Assembly: GCF_000419685.1 (NCBI RefSeq)
Contig: NZ_ATTM01000008.1
Coordinates: forward strand, 1-64,000
Direction: 5' to 3'
Source: Flavobacterium antarcticum DSM 19726
GTDB taxonomy: Bacteria > Bacteroidota > Bacteroidia > Flavobacteriales > Flavobacteriaceae
Length of the DNA stretch: 64,000 bases
Made by a program: the position numbers and the translations under genes. The notes below the pieces were generated by a model. It was not told the DNA's origin, did no database searches, and saw only the letters and a list, made by a program, of their open reading frames with translations. Each line of letters starts with the position of its first letter. Position 1 is the first letter of the stretch. Shown one piece after another: positions 7,615 to 16,562 of this stretch.

Positions 7615-10094
7615 GTCATCAGACTTATTATAGATTCGATGTTTGCACTTTCAGTTAATACTCCTTTCCATAAATCCCCCTTTTTTTCAAAACGGTCGAT
7701 TGCGTTTTTTATGGTAAACATTTTTGGAGATAAGTCCGCATTTACCTCATCCCACTCTAGTGGAGTAGAAACGGTTGCCTCTGGTTGAGGTCTTACACAA
7801 TATGGTGCTGCAATGGTCTGTCCCTTCCGGTTTTGTAGATAGTCAATGTATATTTTATGATTTCTTTTTTTAATACTTCGCTCTAATGTTGTCGTATTTG
7901 GAAGACGTGATTGCACTTCAATTGCAATTAGATTCGCAAATATTTTGACGGTCTCGTAGTCGTATTGTGCTTTAAGTGGGATATATACATGCAGTCCTGA
8001 AGCCCCTGAAGTTTTGCAAAAACAGGGTGTATTCACTTCGTCCATGACATCTTTTACAACTAATGCGGTTTCGACTACCTTGTTAAAATCATCTAGTTCA
8101 GGATCAATATCAATTATTACCCAATCTGGATTATTAAGTTTATTTATGGTTGAATTCCAAGGGTTTATTTCGATGCATCCTAGGTTTGCCATATAAAGCA
8201 GCGTTTCTTTATTATTGCACAGAAGGTAATTTACAGCATGTTCGTTTTCTTCGGAATTAATTTCAACTGTTTTAAGCCACGACGGCACTTTGTCCACCTC
8301 TATATTTTTTTGATAGAAAGGTTGATGGTCGATGCCATTTGGAAAGCGATATAAAGACTGTGGACGGTCTTTTAAGTACGGAAGAATTAAGCGGGAAACC
8401 TGGTTGTAGTACTCTATTACTTCGCCTTTTGTTATCTTGCTTTCTGGAAAGTAAATTTTGTTTTGATTGGTTAGGTGCACTATTGTTTTGCCCACTTTAA
8501 AACTGTGATCATTTTCAACTTCTACTTTTTCATTTTGTGCCAAAGAACGTATAACTAATAGTTTAGCTTTATGAATCTCGGTTTCAAACATGACCTGTTC
8601 CGCAGATTTATCTACTCGTAATCCTAAAAAAACTGGATGGCGCAAATGTTTGTTTTTGGTCCATTCCGTAAATTTAACTTGACAAACTAATTCAGGCTTA
8701 ACCCAAGTTATTTTTTCCTTAATTTTTGGAGCAGATTGTAAAGGGCTTTCACAAATGATTAGTGGTTTCATTTTCTCGTGGATGTCTTTTAAGAGCTGGT
8801 CTGTGAATCCACTTCCGCATTTTCCAATATATCTAATTTCTTCTCCATTGTACTGTCCTAACAATAGCGCTCCAAAGTTTCGTCTTGATCCAGCAGGTTC
8901 AGTGAATCCTACAATGATAACCTCCTCTTGTTGGACTAATTTAATTTTTAGCCAATCTTTACTTCTTTTCCCACTTTGATAGCTGCTTTCAGCGTGCTTT
9001 GCAATAATACCTTCGCTTTTATCTATGGCGGCTTTTTCGAGTTGTAAAATTCCCTTCTTCTTAACAAAGGGAGATAGTATAATATTCTTAAACGAATGTT
9101 TATTAAAAAGCATTTCTAGAAGTTCCTTTCTATTTGATAGCGGAACCTCTTTCAAGTCGCTGCCGTCTAGATTTATCATATCGAATACGTAATATTTTAA
9201 AGTGCCTACTTTATCTTTTAAATAATTTTGTAGCATTTGGAATGAATCTTTGCCGTGCTCGTCTTCAATCACTACCTCGCCATCCAATGAAACTTCATGC
9301 GTTAATGTCATTAATTCTTCATGCAAAGCTTTAAAATCTTCATTAAATGAATTCTCATTACGACTGAAGAGGTTTACAGATTTATTTTTTACTACCGCAA
9401 TAGTTCGGTATCCGTCGTATTTTTTCTCATAGATCCAATCCGGATGGTCAAATGCTGTATCTGTAGCAGTGGCGAACATGGGCGTCTGAAAAGCAACTTC
9501 TGTTTTATGAATCACTTTCTTTTCTGTTTCTAATTGATCCAGTATTCTATCTGTGAGTACAGATTTATCATTTTTCAGAATATCGAATTCCGACGCATAC
9601 TCATCCTCCTTTTTAATGAGTAACCAACTTTTATCCCCCTTTTCTTTTAATTGCACTAACGAAAAGGCACCTTTCAACTTATGACCGTTGAGCTCGAAGC
9701 TCATATGCCCTTTTTTAAATTGTTTCTCAAGAAGTAATTGCGGATCTTCTCCCTCTTGTACTTTTGTAGGTTGATAGGTGCCATTATCCCAAACGATTAC
9801 GGCTCCAGCACCATAATTACCTTTGGGTATAGTGCCTTCAAAATCTTTATAATCGTAAGGGTGCTCTTCTACCAAAACTGCAAGACGTTTGTCGTCGGGA
9901 TTTAGCGATGGGCCTTTTGGGATTGCCCAACTTAAAAGTACGCCATTTATTTCTAGACGAAAGTCATAATGAAGATGAGATGCATTGTGTTTTTGAACAA
10001 CGAAAATAAGTTTACCAGAGGAACTTTTTTTTTCTCCAACTGGTTCAGTCGTTTGTTTAAAATCACGTTTTTCGTTGTATTTTTTAAGAGACAT
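7611..10094 (-). CDS. ligD: Multifunctional DNA ligase D (phosphoesterase-ligase-polymerase)
   Basis: The 827-aa protein carries all three NHEJ activities in the order 3'-phosphoesterase, ligase, polymerase. The N-terminal PE domain (about 20-180) shows [13 protein letters not shown] and [11 protein letters not shown]. The ATP-dependent ligase domain (about 210-515) has the adenylation motif EKKYDGYR, whose Lys accepts AMP, plus SEGIIAKH. The primase-polymerase domain (about 540-825) has IIDIDPE, with the DxD metal ligands, and APYCVRP. An in-frame start at 10115 exists, but ATG 10094 (MSLKKYNEK) matches the usual LigD N-terminus. It converges on ku with a 4-bp overlap, so the pair is a complete two-component end-joining system. 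Confidence 0.97.
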   Translation of the reverse strand: MSLKKYNEKRDFKQTTEPVGEKKSSSGKLIFVVQKHNASHLHYDFRLEINGVLLSWAIPKGPSLNPDDKRLAVLVEEHPYDYKDFEGTIPKGNYGAGAVIVWDNGTYQPTKVQEGEDPQLLLEKQFKKGHMSFELNGHKLKGAFSLVQLKEKGDKSWLLIKKEDEYASEFDILKNDKSVLTDRILDQLETEKKVIHKTEVAFQTPMFATATDTAFDHPDWIYEKKYDGYRTIAVVKNKSVNLFSRNENSFNEDFKALHEELMTLTHEVSLDGEVVIEDEHGKDSFQMLQNYLKDKVGTLKYYVFDMINLDGSDLKEVPLSNRKELLEMLFNKHSFKNIILSPFVKKKGILQLEKAAIDKSEGIIAKHAESSYQSGKRSKDWLKIKLVQQEEVIIVGFTEPAGSRRNFGALLLGQYNGEEIRYIGKCGSGFTDQLLKDIHEKMKPLIICESPLQSAPKIKEKITWVKPELVCQVKFTEWTKNKHLRHPVFLGLRVDKSAEQVMFETEIHKAKLLVIRSLAQNEKVEVENDHSFKVGKTIVHLTNQNKIYFPESKITKGEVIEYYNQVSRLILPYLKDRPQSLYRFPNGIDHQPFYQKNIEVDKVPSWLKTVEINSEENEHAVNYLLCNNKETLLYMANLGCIEINPWNSTINKLNNPDWVIIDIDPELDDFNKVVETALVVKDVMDEVNTPCFCKTSGASGLHVYIPLKAQYDYETVKIFANLIAIEVQSRLPNTTTLERSIKKRNHKIYIDYLQNRKGQTIAAPYCVRPQPEATVSTPLEWDEVNADLSPKMFTIKNAIDRFEKKGDLWKGVLTESANIESIISLMT

Positions 10095-10252
10095 AACATT
10101 AATGCTTATCCACATTTAAATCTTTAAAAAGAGGTACTTTAAAAAAAGTTTTAATCAAAATTATTTTCAATAACTCTAAAATTTAAATGTAAGAATTACT
10201 TTTGAAAAAACTAAATTAAGAATTATATTTGTCTCTAACAATGTCTAAATTC

Positions 10253-10276
10253 AGTATACGGTTTAGTATACGGTTT
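10253..10276. repeat. Exact 12-bp tandem repeat near the tRNA scar
   Basis: AGTATACGGTTT occurs twice without a gap (10253-10264 and 10265-10276); each unit contains the palindrome GTATAC. It lies about 47 bp left of the tRNA fragment, where arm-type recombinase sites of an integrative element could be. That role is inference. Confidence 0.6.
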
Positions 10277-10322
10277 TGAGTCAATAAGTACAAAATCAAG
10301 CAAGTTATTAGAATTTTACGCA

Positions 10323-10364
10323 ATTCATAACCCTGAGGTCACGGGTTCAACTCCCGTCTTCGCT
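10323..10364 (+). other. tRNA 3' half (CAU anticodon), probable attR scar
   Basis: The sequence TTCATAACCCTGAGGTC followed by ACGGGTTCAACTCCCGT and CTTCGCTA is the anticodon loop (CAU), 3' anticodon strand, variable loop, T arm, 3' acceptor strand and discriminator of a tRNA for Met or lysidine-type Ile. The 5' half is absent: no AGCGAAG acceptor strand, D arm or 5' anticodon strand is found in the preceding 80 bp. A lone 3' tRNA half is the usual far-end scar of an element that integrated by tRNA-targeted site-specific recombination. The sense orientation and the terminator directly after it place the inserted DNA to the left, with the intact tRNA beyond the window. Confidence 0.75.
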
Positions 10365-10372
10365 ACTAAATT

Positions 10373-10412
10373 AAACCCTAAATCATTTAAGTAAAATGAT
10401 TTAGGGTTTTTT
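10373..10412 (+). terminator. Terminator after the tRNA fragment
   Basis: A perfect 16-bp stem (AAACCCTAAATCATTT with its complement at 10394-10409), a 5-nt loop and a run of T form a strong terminator, as typically follows Flavobacterium tRNA genes. Its survival beside the half tRNA marks the original chromosomal side. Confidence 0.88.
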
Positions 10413-10526
10413 ACTTCCGAATAACTCCCGTAAATTCCTGTCAAAGAAAATCTAACGGAAGAAATTGAATAGGTATTTATTGCGATGTCTATTTTGTAAA
10501 AGTCTTTTTCTGGAACTTTAAACGGT

Positions 10527-10739
10527 TCACAACTGAAAAATTCGTACATTAAAAATCAAGTATTCTTTAATAAAATGTGTGCCTGATGAAGAAATCCTCA
10601 ACTTACATATTTTAAGACTTTCAATTCCACCCAACTTCACGAAAAACGCTCTTATTTTTTTTAAAAAAATCGGTTTATTTTCGACTCCTAAAACTTCAGT
10701 AGTTTCCGAACAATTTAAATAAATAGTACTATTAGGCAT
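10527..10739 (-). CDS. Small ORF of unknown function, possibly a remnant
   Basis: A 70-aa frame starts 6 bp downstream of the stop of the broken gene at 10746-11100, as in an operon. The product (MPNSTIYLNCSETTEVLG...) has no motif I recognise. Another frame (about 10430-10549, MYEFFSCEPFKVPEK) looks equally coding-like, so the 70-aa frame may itself be part of a larger frameshifted gene. Expression is doubtful. Confidence 0.3.
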   Translation of the reverse strand: MPNSTIYLNCSETTEVLGVENKPIFLKKIRAFFVKLGGIESLKICKLRISSSGTHFIKEYLIFNVRIFQL

Positions 10740-10745
10740 TTTTCA

Positions 10746-11100
10746 TCATAAGGCAGAACCTTTTTCTTCAATATTAATTTCATCTTCGTCAGAATCTACG
10801 AATACTTCGTTAAGGTTTTGAATGTCTAAATGTTCACATAAATCCGATAATGTAATTTTTGTTCCGGTACTATTCAAACGCTCCAAACGCTTCAACTCAT
10901 CGATGTAGGGAATGGAGTTTTTAGTTGTATTTTTTTTCTTCTCAAATAGAAATTTTGAACTTTTTAAACTTAAACATGTGCTTTATAGCGTCGTCACTAA
11001 TTAAAGATTCTTTTAAATGAATATTTGTAACGCTTGTAACTCTCAAAGTAAAATAACTAAAGAATTCATCATTTTCGCTTCCATAACGGGCCAAATTTGT
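10746..11100 (-). pseudogene. Frameshifted remnant of an unknown gene
   Basis: Two adjacent frames on the minus strand have coding character and join only with a frameshift. The upstream part reads NLARYGSENDEFFSYFTL, VTNIHLKESLISDDA and FKFKKFKIS, then meets TGA near 10940. The downstream part reads FEKKKNTTKNSIPYIDELKR, ITLSDLCEHLDIQNLNEVF and an acidic tail ending EEKGSAL. The break is beside an A8 homopolymer (T8 at 10931-10938 on the plus strand). No start codon is evident. I do not recognise the family; the basic middle and acidic C-terminus suggest a nucleic-acid-associated protein, weakly. Confidence 0.5.
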
Positions 11101-11185
11101 TGCCGCTTTTCAGGAAGTTGCGAAAGTTTTTCAAAATGATAATACGTTTGCTAGATTTGTTTTTCTTCTTGGGAAGATTTCAGTT

Positions 11186-11716
11186 TTATTTTAAAGTAAT
11201 TGCTTCAGATTCAATAAAATTTTTGAAATTGAGTCGTGAACCTTCTAAGATTAAGTCGGCAGATTTTATAAAAAAATACTGTAAATATTGTGGCTCAGCA
11301 GTATCATTTTTTTGATAGTAAAATCCATCTGATTTTAAAAATCTTTTAGAACCATCTGAAAATGAAAGCTTTATTGGAATTAAATCTGGTATGGTATAGT
11401 TCTCCTTGTACGAGAAAAATATTTTATAATGATAAAATTTCTCCCCATTATCATCTACAGAAGGTATTCCAAAAGACAATGCATATCCCTGACATCGTTG
11501 GTCTTTACAGATTGTAGGCTCATCAAAGTTGATCCTAATTTGGGCTTTGTAATAACCTACATCTCCGTCTTTCTTTTCCAACTTATACCTTATTTGTAAA
11601 GCTTCATATGGATTTTTAAAGGTGTTCCAATCACTATACTCTGCAACCTTTTGTGTCCTATTTTGAGCAAAAAGACCTGTAGTACATAAAATTAAAATTA
11701 TTAAAATATTTTTCAT
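11186..11716 (-). CDS. Secreted protein of unknown function
   Basis: The 176-aa product starts with a clear signal peptide (MKNILIILILCTTGLFAQ) and continues as a small beta-rich domain with two Cys (CKDQRC, about residues 91-96). No known family was recognised. It lies 88 bp downstream of the larger secreted PDZ/Sel1-type gene on the same strand and may share its transcript. The neighbourhood of secreted genes beside a recombination scar suggests accessory cargo. Confidence 0.65.
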   Translation of the reverse strand: MKNILIILILCTTGLFAQNRTQKVAEYSDWNTFKNPYEALQIRYKLEKKDGDVGYYKAQIRINFDEPTICKDQRCQGYALSFGIPSVDDNGEKFYHYKIFFSYKENYTIPDLIPIKLSFSDGSKRFLKSDGFYYQKNDTAEPQYLQYFFIKSADLILEGSRLNFKNFIESEAITLK

Positions 11717-11804
11717 AATATGAATTTTAAATTATTTTTTGTTTTAATGAATTTAAGTTTCAATCGCAGCATAATTCTTAAATGAATTAACGAAAACTGT
11801 CTGG

Positions 11805-13493
11805 TTAATTGTTTTTACTAATTTGTTCTAAATATGCTGTTTTTTGTTTTAAGAGTTCTTCTGCCATCAGTAAATCCTTCTTACAGCCAATCCCTTTTTT
11901 AGACATCGTAATTAATTCATCAAATGATTTTATCTCGAAGTCTGTACCTATGTTGTACAATCTTTTAATTTGTGAGTTTGTATAATACAAATCTTCTAAA
12001 CTTTTCAGATACCATTCATGAGCAAATGCAACATTGTTTTTAAATTTAAATTTTACATTTACTTTTTTATGTCCAAACAGATTGTACTGATATATTTGAG
12101 CTAAAGCATACATAGCATTAGGACTTTTATTTTCTGCAGCTTTAGTAAAGTAATAAAGGGTCTTTTCGGGATTATTGCCCAACGCTTTTACATTGTAATA
12201 GTTTGCAAGAACCAACATAGCATCAACATTATATAGGTTTTTAATCGTGCTTCCTAAAGCAACATCTTTTACAAATTCTTTACTATCTCGCGAATAGGTG
12301 ATTTTGATCTTTTCTCCAGGTTTGAATTTTTGAATTTTTTGATGCATTAAGTGATCAACTTGCTCATTATTAATCATTAGTATTTCATCTCCGATATTCA
12401 AACCCATATTTGCAGCTGCGGAACCTTCTGCTACAAAAGTCACTTTGTTTACTAAAACATCTTTTGAAATTAATTTCTTTTTTTTGTTTTTGACCTTTAT
12501 TTTTTTCTGTACCGATTCCCACGAAATACCTAAATAGCTGGTCGTTTCCGCCCCACTATTAGCCACTTTTTCAAGTAATTCAATCGCCTCTGGAACGGTC
12601 AGACCTAAATTATAATCGAATTTATTAAGACAGAAACCAAGTGTTTTTGCTGAAAAAACAACACTTACAAATTTATTATCGTTACGTATAGCTTCAATCA
12701 TCCAAGGTTTCCAATTAGGTAATAATTCGCTAACATCGTACGTGTATTTTTTCGTAATATAATTATCCATTCCATTTATAACAGCAGCAACCCTATTATT
12801 TTCATCGGAATCATCTACACCAATTAAAAAATTTGTTTTAAAATCTTCTTTTGCATTATTTTCATTTTGAATTTTTAGTTGAAGTTGGCGCTGTCGAAGC
12901 TCTTCTGCTCTTTTTTCGCTTTCTAACCTAGCCTGCTCTTTCCTGGCTTGTTCCTCCGGAGACGGTGTAAATAAATCTACTATTCCGGCTACCGCAGTTG
13001 CTATTTGTTCTCCTTGTTGATAATTTGCGGCATACGTACTTAATTCTTTTGAATTAGGATTCAATTGACTCAGTGTATTCAAAACTTGAGATGTTCCCGA
13101 TGGACTACTCATGTTATTTATCATCGGATTAGAAACGGAATTCAAGTTACTTCCTGAATTACTTGCGTTATCTCCCATAATTCCCCATTCTGGAACTTTA
13201 TTTAAATAATCCGGACAGCAATAGGGTTGTCCCATATTTCGTATATTTTCTTTACATGCGTTAATCATTTGCCCAACTTTGTTCACATCTTCACTTTTAA
13301 CACAATATTTTGCACTACAAAAATAAAGTGCAAGCATTGCACATTGAGAACATCCTTGTGCATCTTGTGTTTTTGTCAGCAGCATGTACTTTGCCATTTC
13401 AGAATCTTTAGCCTCGGTACATTGTGCTTTACTAAAATCACAGATAATCATACTAAAAATCAACAGTGCTACTAATATAAATTGCTTTTTCAT
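11805..13493 (-). CDS. Secreted Cys-rich protein with PDZ domain and Sel1/TPR-like repeats
   Basis: The 562-aa protein has a signal peptide (about 1-23), a Cys-rich N-terminal section (about 10 Cys within residues 25-95, including CSQC and YCCPDY), a low-complexity Asn/Ser linker, a charged coiled stretch (EEQARKEQARLESEKRAEE, about 183-201), and a PDZ domain (about 335-410, with NMGLNIGDEILMINNEQVD). The C-terminal part shows Sel1-like repeats (VDAMLVLANYYNV, PNAMYALAQIYQY). PDZ plus Sel1 repeats suggest a protein-binding scaffold in the periplasm or on the surface, perhaps coupled to secretion. No catalytic motif is seen, so the exact job is unknown. Confidence 0.7.
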   Translation of the reverse strand: MKKQFILVALLIFSMIICDFSKAQCTEAKDSEMAKYMLLTKTQDAQGCSQCAMLALYFCSAKYCVKSEDVNKVGQMINACKENIRNMGQPYCCPDYLNKVPEWGIMGDNASNSGSNLNSVSNPMINNMSSPSGTSQVLNTLSQLNPNSKELSTYAANYQQGEQIATAVAGIVDLFTPSPEEQARKEQARLESEKRAEELRQRQLQLKIQNENNAKEDFKTNFLIGVDDSDENNRVAAVINGMDNYITKKYTYDVSELLPNWKPWMIEAIRNDNKFVSVVFSAKTLGFCLNKFDYNLGLTVPEAIELLEKVANSGAETTSYLGISWESVQKKIKVKNKKKKLISKDVLVNKVTFVAEGSAAANMGLNIGDEILMINNEQVDHLMHQKIQKFKPGEKIKITYSRDSKEFVKDVALGSTIKNLYNVDAMLVLANYYNVKALGNNPEKTLYYFTKAAENKSPNAMYALAQIYQYNLFGHKKVNVKFKFKNNVAFAHEWYLKSLEDLYYTNSQIKRLYNIGTDFEIKSFDELITMSKKGIGCKKDLLMAEELLKQKTAYLEQISKNN

Positions 13494-13764
13494 AATAATG
13501 TGGTTTTAAATTGCTGTTTTAAATTGCTCAAAAAATGACTTCTATCAAAAATGTTACCTGCGTTAGTAGCTGTCCGTTTTTATTTTATATAATTATTTAT
13601 TGCAATGATCAATGATCAATTTAATGTTCAATGATTCCAACTTTAGCTTATAGGAATCTATAAATGAGTCACTTATAAAAAATAAAAACCGCTCAATAAA
13701 ACACTTTCAAAATTTATACTTATTTCATTTGCTTTTTTATCAGGATAAATTTTCTTCATTATTC

Positions 13765-14925
13765 CTATTCCCTTGTACTGAAAGCAACTTCATTCGTATA
13801 GTCTGAATAAAGTGTACTTCCATAGTGAAATCGGGCTCTTACAATATATGTTGTTGCAGGTGTCAATCCATACAAGTTACAGGTTTCACCCCTATTACAA
13901 ATTACAGTCTGCCAGTTGGAGGTACTCGTTCTATATTCAACAATTTTTATTTGGCTCTTCGCTGCACTATTACAAGGATACGTTACGGCCGCGGAAAGCC
14001 TTTTATTACTTACCGATGCAGAGGAGTTTGTTATATTACCAACACTTAAAAGCCCTGGCTTCGTGCACGATGTCGTAAACCGTAGTATGTTTGAAGGATT
14101 TGAATGCCCATTATTGGCACAAATTGTAGTAAGTCGAATTTCATATCGTGTACATGGCTCAAGACCGGTCAATGTATGCAAATTTCTGCCGTTATTTCCA
14201 TATTTTTCTGTAGTCCAAACTGTATTTCCCTCCTTACGAGACTCGACAGTGAATGCTACAATTTCTGAATCACTTGATTGTTTGAAATTTCCAGCCTCAT
14301 CAACAACGTTCGTTTTAGTAGATAATGACCACCATTCTAATGCTACACAGTTATAACTTGGGGTATTACTGATTTTAAAATCAAAGGTCGGGCAAGAAAC
14401 AGCTTCGCTTCCATTTAAGTTCTTTTTTTCGTCATTTAATCTTGAAGATTCTTCTTCAGTTTTCTTTACCGATGGATTATTTGTTGAACGTGCCATCGCC
14501 TTCCCCGTCCATCTAAAAACAATTTGAGGTGGAGTGATAAACTCGTTTGGAATTTTATTTATTTTTAGTTTCAATTGATCCTCACAAAATTGTAACGAAG
14601 GACCTTTAATAATAGCATGAACTGTAGGTTGACAATTAAAACCAGATCGCTTCACTTTGAACTCGTAAACGATTACAGATTCCGTTTCTTTGACATAGAC
14701 ACCGCCAGGAGATGCATAAGAATTAGGTTTATTTTCTTCCCTAAATTCTTTTCTTTTTTGTTCGTATTCCTGAAGATCATTTACTTCATGTTGGACCCAT
14801 TTCGTATCACTACAGATGTTCTTTTTTATACTTGTAGTACCTATAAATAACTTTGGAGAAACGGATTGCGCATAAAAATTGACTAAAAACAGTAGTCCAA
14901 CGATGGTAAGAATTATTTTTTTCAT
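13765..14925 (-). CDS. Secreted fibronectin type III domain protein
   Basis: The 386-aa protein has a signal peptide (MKKIILTIVGLLFLVNFYAQ), a unique N-terminal domain (about 25-150) and two fibronectin III modules (about 190-285 and 290-386), recognisable by LTGLEPCTRYEIRLTT and LYGLTPATTYIVRARF. Such modules mediate protein or carbohydrate contacts in exported Bacteroidetes proteins. No Type 9 secretion C-terminal domain is apparent, and it ends inside the second FnIII module, so it may be periplasmic. It belongs to the group of secreted genes next to the tRNA scar. Confidence 0.78.
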   Translation of the reverse strand: MKKIILTIVGLLFLVNFYAQSVSPKLFIGTTSIKKNICSDTKWVQHEVNDLQEYEQKRKEFREENKPNSYASPGGVYVKETESVIVYEFKVKRSGFNCQPTVHAIIKGPSLQFCEDQLKLKINKIPNEFITPPQIVFRWTGKAMARSTNNPSVKKTEEESSRLNDEKKNLNGSEAVSCPTFDFKISNTPSYNCVALEWWSLSTKTNVVDEAGNFKQSSDSEIVAFTVESRKEGNTVWTTEKYGNNGRNLHTLTGLEPCTRYEIRLTTICANNGHSNPSNILRFTTSCTKPGLLSVGNITNSSASVSNKRLSAAVTYPCNSAAKSQIKIVEYRTSTSNWQTVICNRGETCNLYGLTPATTYIVRARFHYGSTLYSDYTNEVAFSTRE

Positions 14926-15410
14926 TTGTCTTTAATTTTTATTGTTTTTTCTTACCACTCGTTTTTAGAAAATAATAATTCAGACTTGCTTGTTCAAACC
15001 GATTTATGAGAACTTTATTAAGAGTGAACACCTAGTTGTATGTTGTTTTAAAAACAAACCAAAGAATATACTGTTTCATTCAAAAGATTTTAAATTTTAT
15101 ATTTTGGCAAAATAAAACCTTCTAGCAATCCAATAAATGATATTCTTTTTTTACTATCAATGATGATATTACACTAAATAAATCTGATTTTTATCTATTG
15201 AACATAATGAAATAATATATTTTCTCGTTGAAATGCTGAATTTAAAATCTAATCTATAACCGGAGATTTGTGCATTAATAAAAAACATGTAGCGCAACTA
15301 AACACCTAATAATTGCTAGTTTATGGCTTTTAGTTTTACAGATTTTAATCCTTTTATGTAAAATAAAGTTAAAATAAAACGCAAGTCAATACCTATAAGT
15401 GGGTATATTT
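14926..15410. other. AT-rich non-coding interval
   Basis: About 485 bp separate the FnIII gene start from the 3' end of the PAS-LuxR gene. I see no convincing ORF, RNA gene or hairpin terminator in it. Confidence 0.5.
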
Positions 15411-16163
15411 TTAAATCAATCCTTTTGAAACACACTTGTTCACCAACTCGGAAACGTTCTTACAGTCCCCTTTTTTGTTAATGTTTTTACGGTGTGTTTT
15501 TACAGTGTGTTCGCTTATGTTTAACTGACGTGCTATTTGAGAAGTAATATAGCCTTGCGAAATCAATTTGAGGACTTGAATCTCCCGTTGCGAAAAATAG
15601 GTAAAATCATTCGAGTTAAATAAAACCTTAATATCAGTGTAGGAAGGCTGGTCTTTCATTCCAATTAAAGAAGTAGTATAACTATTTTGTTTACAAACAT
15701 GACCTATGTCAGTATGAATATTTAAAGCCTTTCCAAATCCGCCATTTTCATCTGTTGTTAAAACAATAGCTTGATGATTAAACAAAGAATACGATCCGTT
15801 TTTTAATCGAGCTCTGAAGCAGTAATTGCTTTTATACTGTAGTACATTCTCTTTTCCGATAATATCATAGATAAATTTAATATTCGTTTCCTCCGCTTTA
15901 GCAACGAACTCCATGTCGTCCGGATGTATTGCGTTGATAATTGCATCAAAAGTGACGGTTTCGGGGTCAAAGCCGTGGATTTCCTTTATAGAAGGACTTA
16001 CATGTGAAAGAGAACGATCGTAAAAGTCGACAACATAAAAATAATATGGACCAATGCTAATCAGCGAATTAAGTAATTCATTAAAATCAATTAATGGTAA
16101 TGCTGTACTTTGTCTGGCAATTTCATCTGCCGAATCCCACAATTGTTGAAGTTTATTTGTCAT
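15411..16163 (-). CDS. PAS-domain LuxR-type transcriptional regulator
   Basis: The 250-aa protein has an N-terminal PAS/PAC fold (about 20-160, with SPSIKEIHGFDPETVTF and the LF-N PAC strand) and a C-terminal LuxR/GerE HTH (about 185-250, with FSQREIQVLKLISQGYITSQ and SEHTVKTHRKNI). It should bind a small ligand or sense a redox/light signal through PAS and act as a DNA-binding regulator. I take ATG 16163 (MTNKLQQLW) rather than 16172; both are possible. It lies downstream of the RNase/nuclease operon on the same strand but 400 bp away, so it is probably transcribed separately. Confidence 0.88.
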   Translation of the reverse strand: MTNKLQQLWDSADEIARQSTALPLIDFNELLNSLISIGPYYFYVVDFYDRSLSHVSPSIKEIHGFDPETVTFDAIINAIHPDDMEFVAKAEETNIKFIYDIIGKENVLQYKSNYCFRARLKNGSYSLFNHQAIVLTTDENGGFGKALNIHTDIGHVCKQNSYTTSLIGMKDQPSYTDIKVLFNSNDFTYFSQREIQVLKLISQGYITSQIARQLNISEHTVKTHRKNINKKGDCKNVSELVNKCVSKGLI

Positions 16164-16562
16164 AACGTTCAAGTAAATGTAATTATGTGGGGCAGAATTA
16201 CTTATTAATATTTGATTTCCATAATGTAACTGTTAAGATAAAAGTAATTATTTTATTTAAGCAAAGTACCTCCTAAAAAAAATAATTTAAAAAAAATCAC
16301 AAATAGCTTATACTGTTTGGCACCAAAATCTAAACATAAATTAGTTGCATTTTTTACTTCCATTGTAAAAGCAGATTAAAAATAAAATTATAAAACCAAA
16401 TGAAACAGTATCGTATTTATAAAATTCCACTTTATAACAACCGACAATAGTGACACTACGCGAGTCCTTTTCCACGATACACTATAAAACCAGGCACAAC
16501 TAAGTCTTCTCCTTTAAGCTTTTGCAATCAGCTAAGCAATAGTAAAATAAAACAAACGGACT
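16164..16562. other. Non-coding interval
   Basis: About 400 bp between the PAS-LuxR gene and the RNase operon. It presumably contains the promoter of the regulator. No RNA gene, repeat or clear terminator was recognised. Confidence 0.45.

Larger units (their letters stand above)
10413..11185. other. Decayed interval between tRNA scar and secreted-protein genes
   Basis: About 770 bp contain only short or broken minus-strand frames (annotated separately at 10527-10739 and 10746-11100) and further short coding-like stretches near 11105-11160 that cannot be joined in one frame. It reads as the debris of an earlier insertion. No transposase or integrase motif was recognised. Confidence 0.5.

Noticed and set aside
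10280..10364. A complete tRNA gene at this position
   Set aside because: No 5' acceptor strand, D arm or 5' anticodon strand is found before the CAU loop; only the 3' half exists.
10325..10549. A 74-codon minus-strand frame ending LVAKTGVEPVTSGL
   Set aside because: That C-terminus is a well-known artefact of translating the antisense strand of a tRNA 3' end. It was used as evidence for the tRNA fragment and not as a gene.
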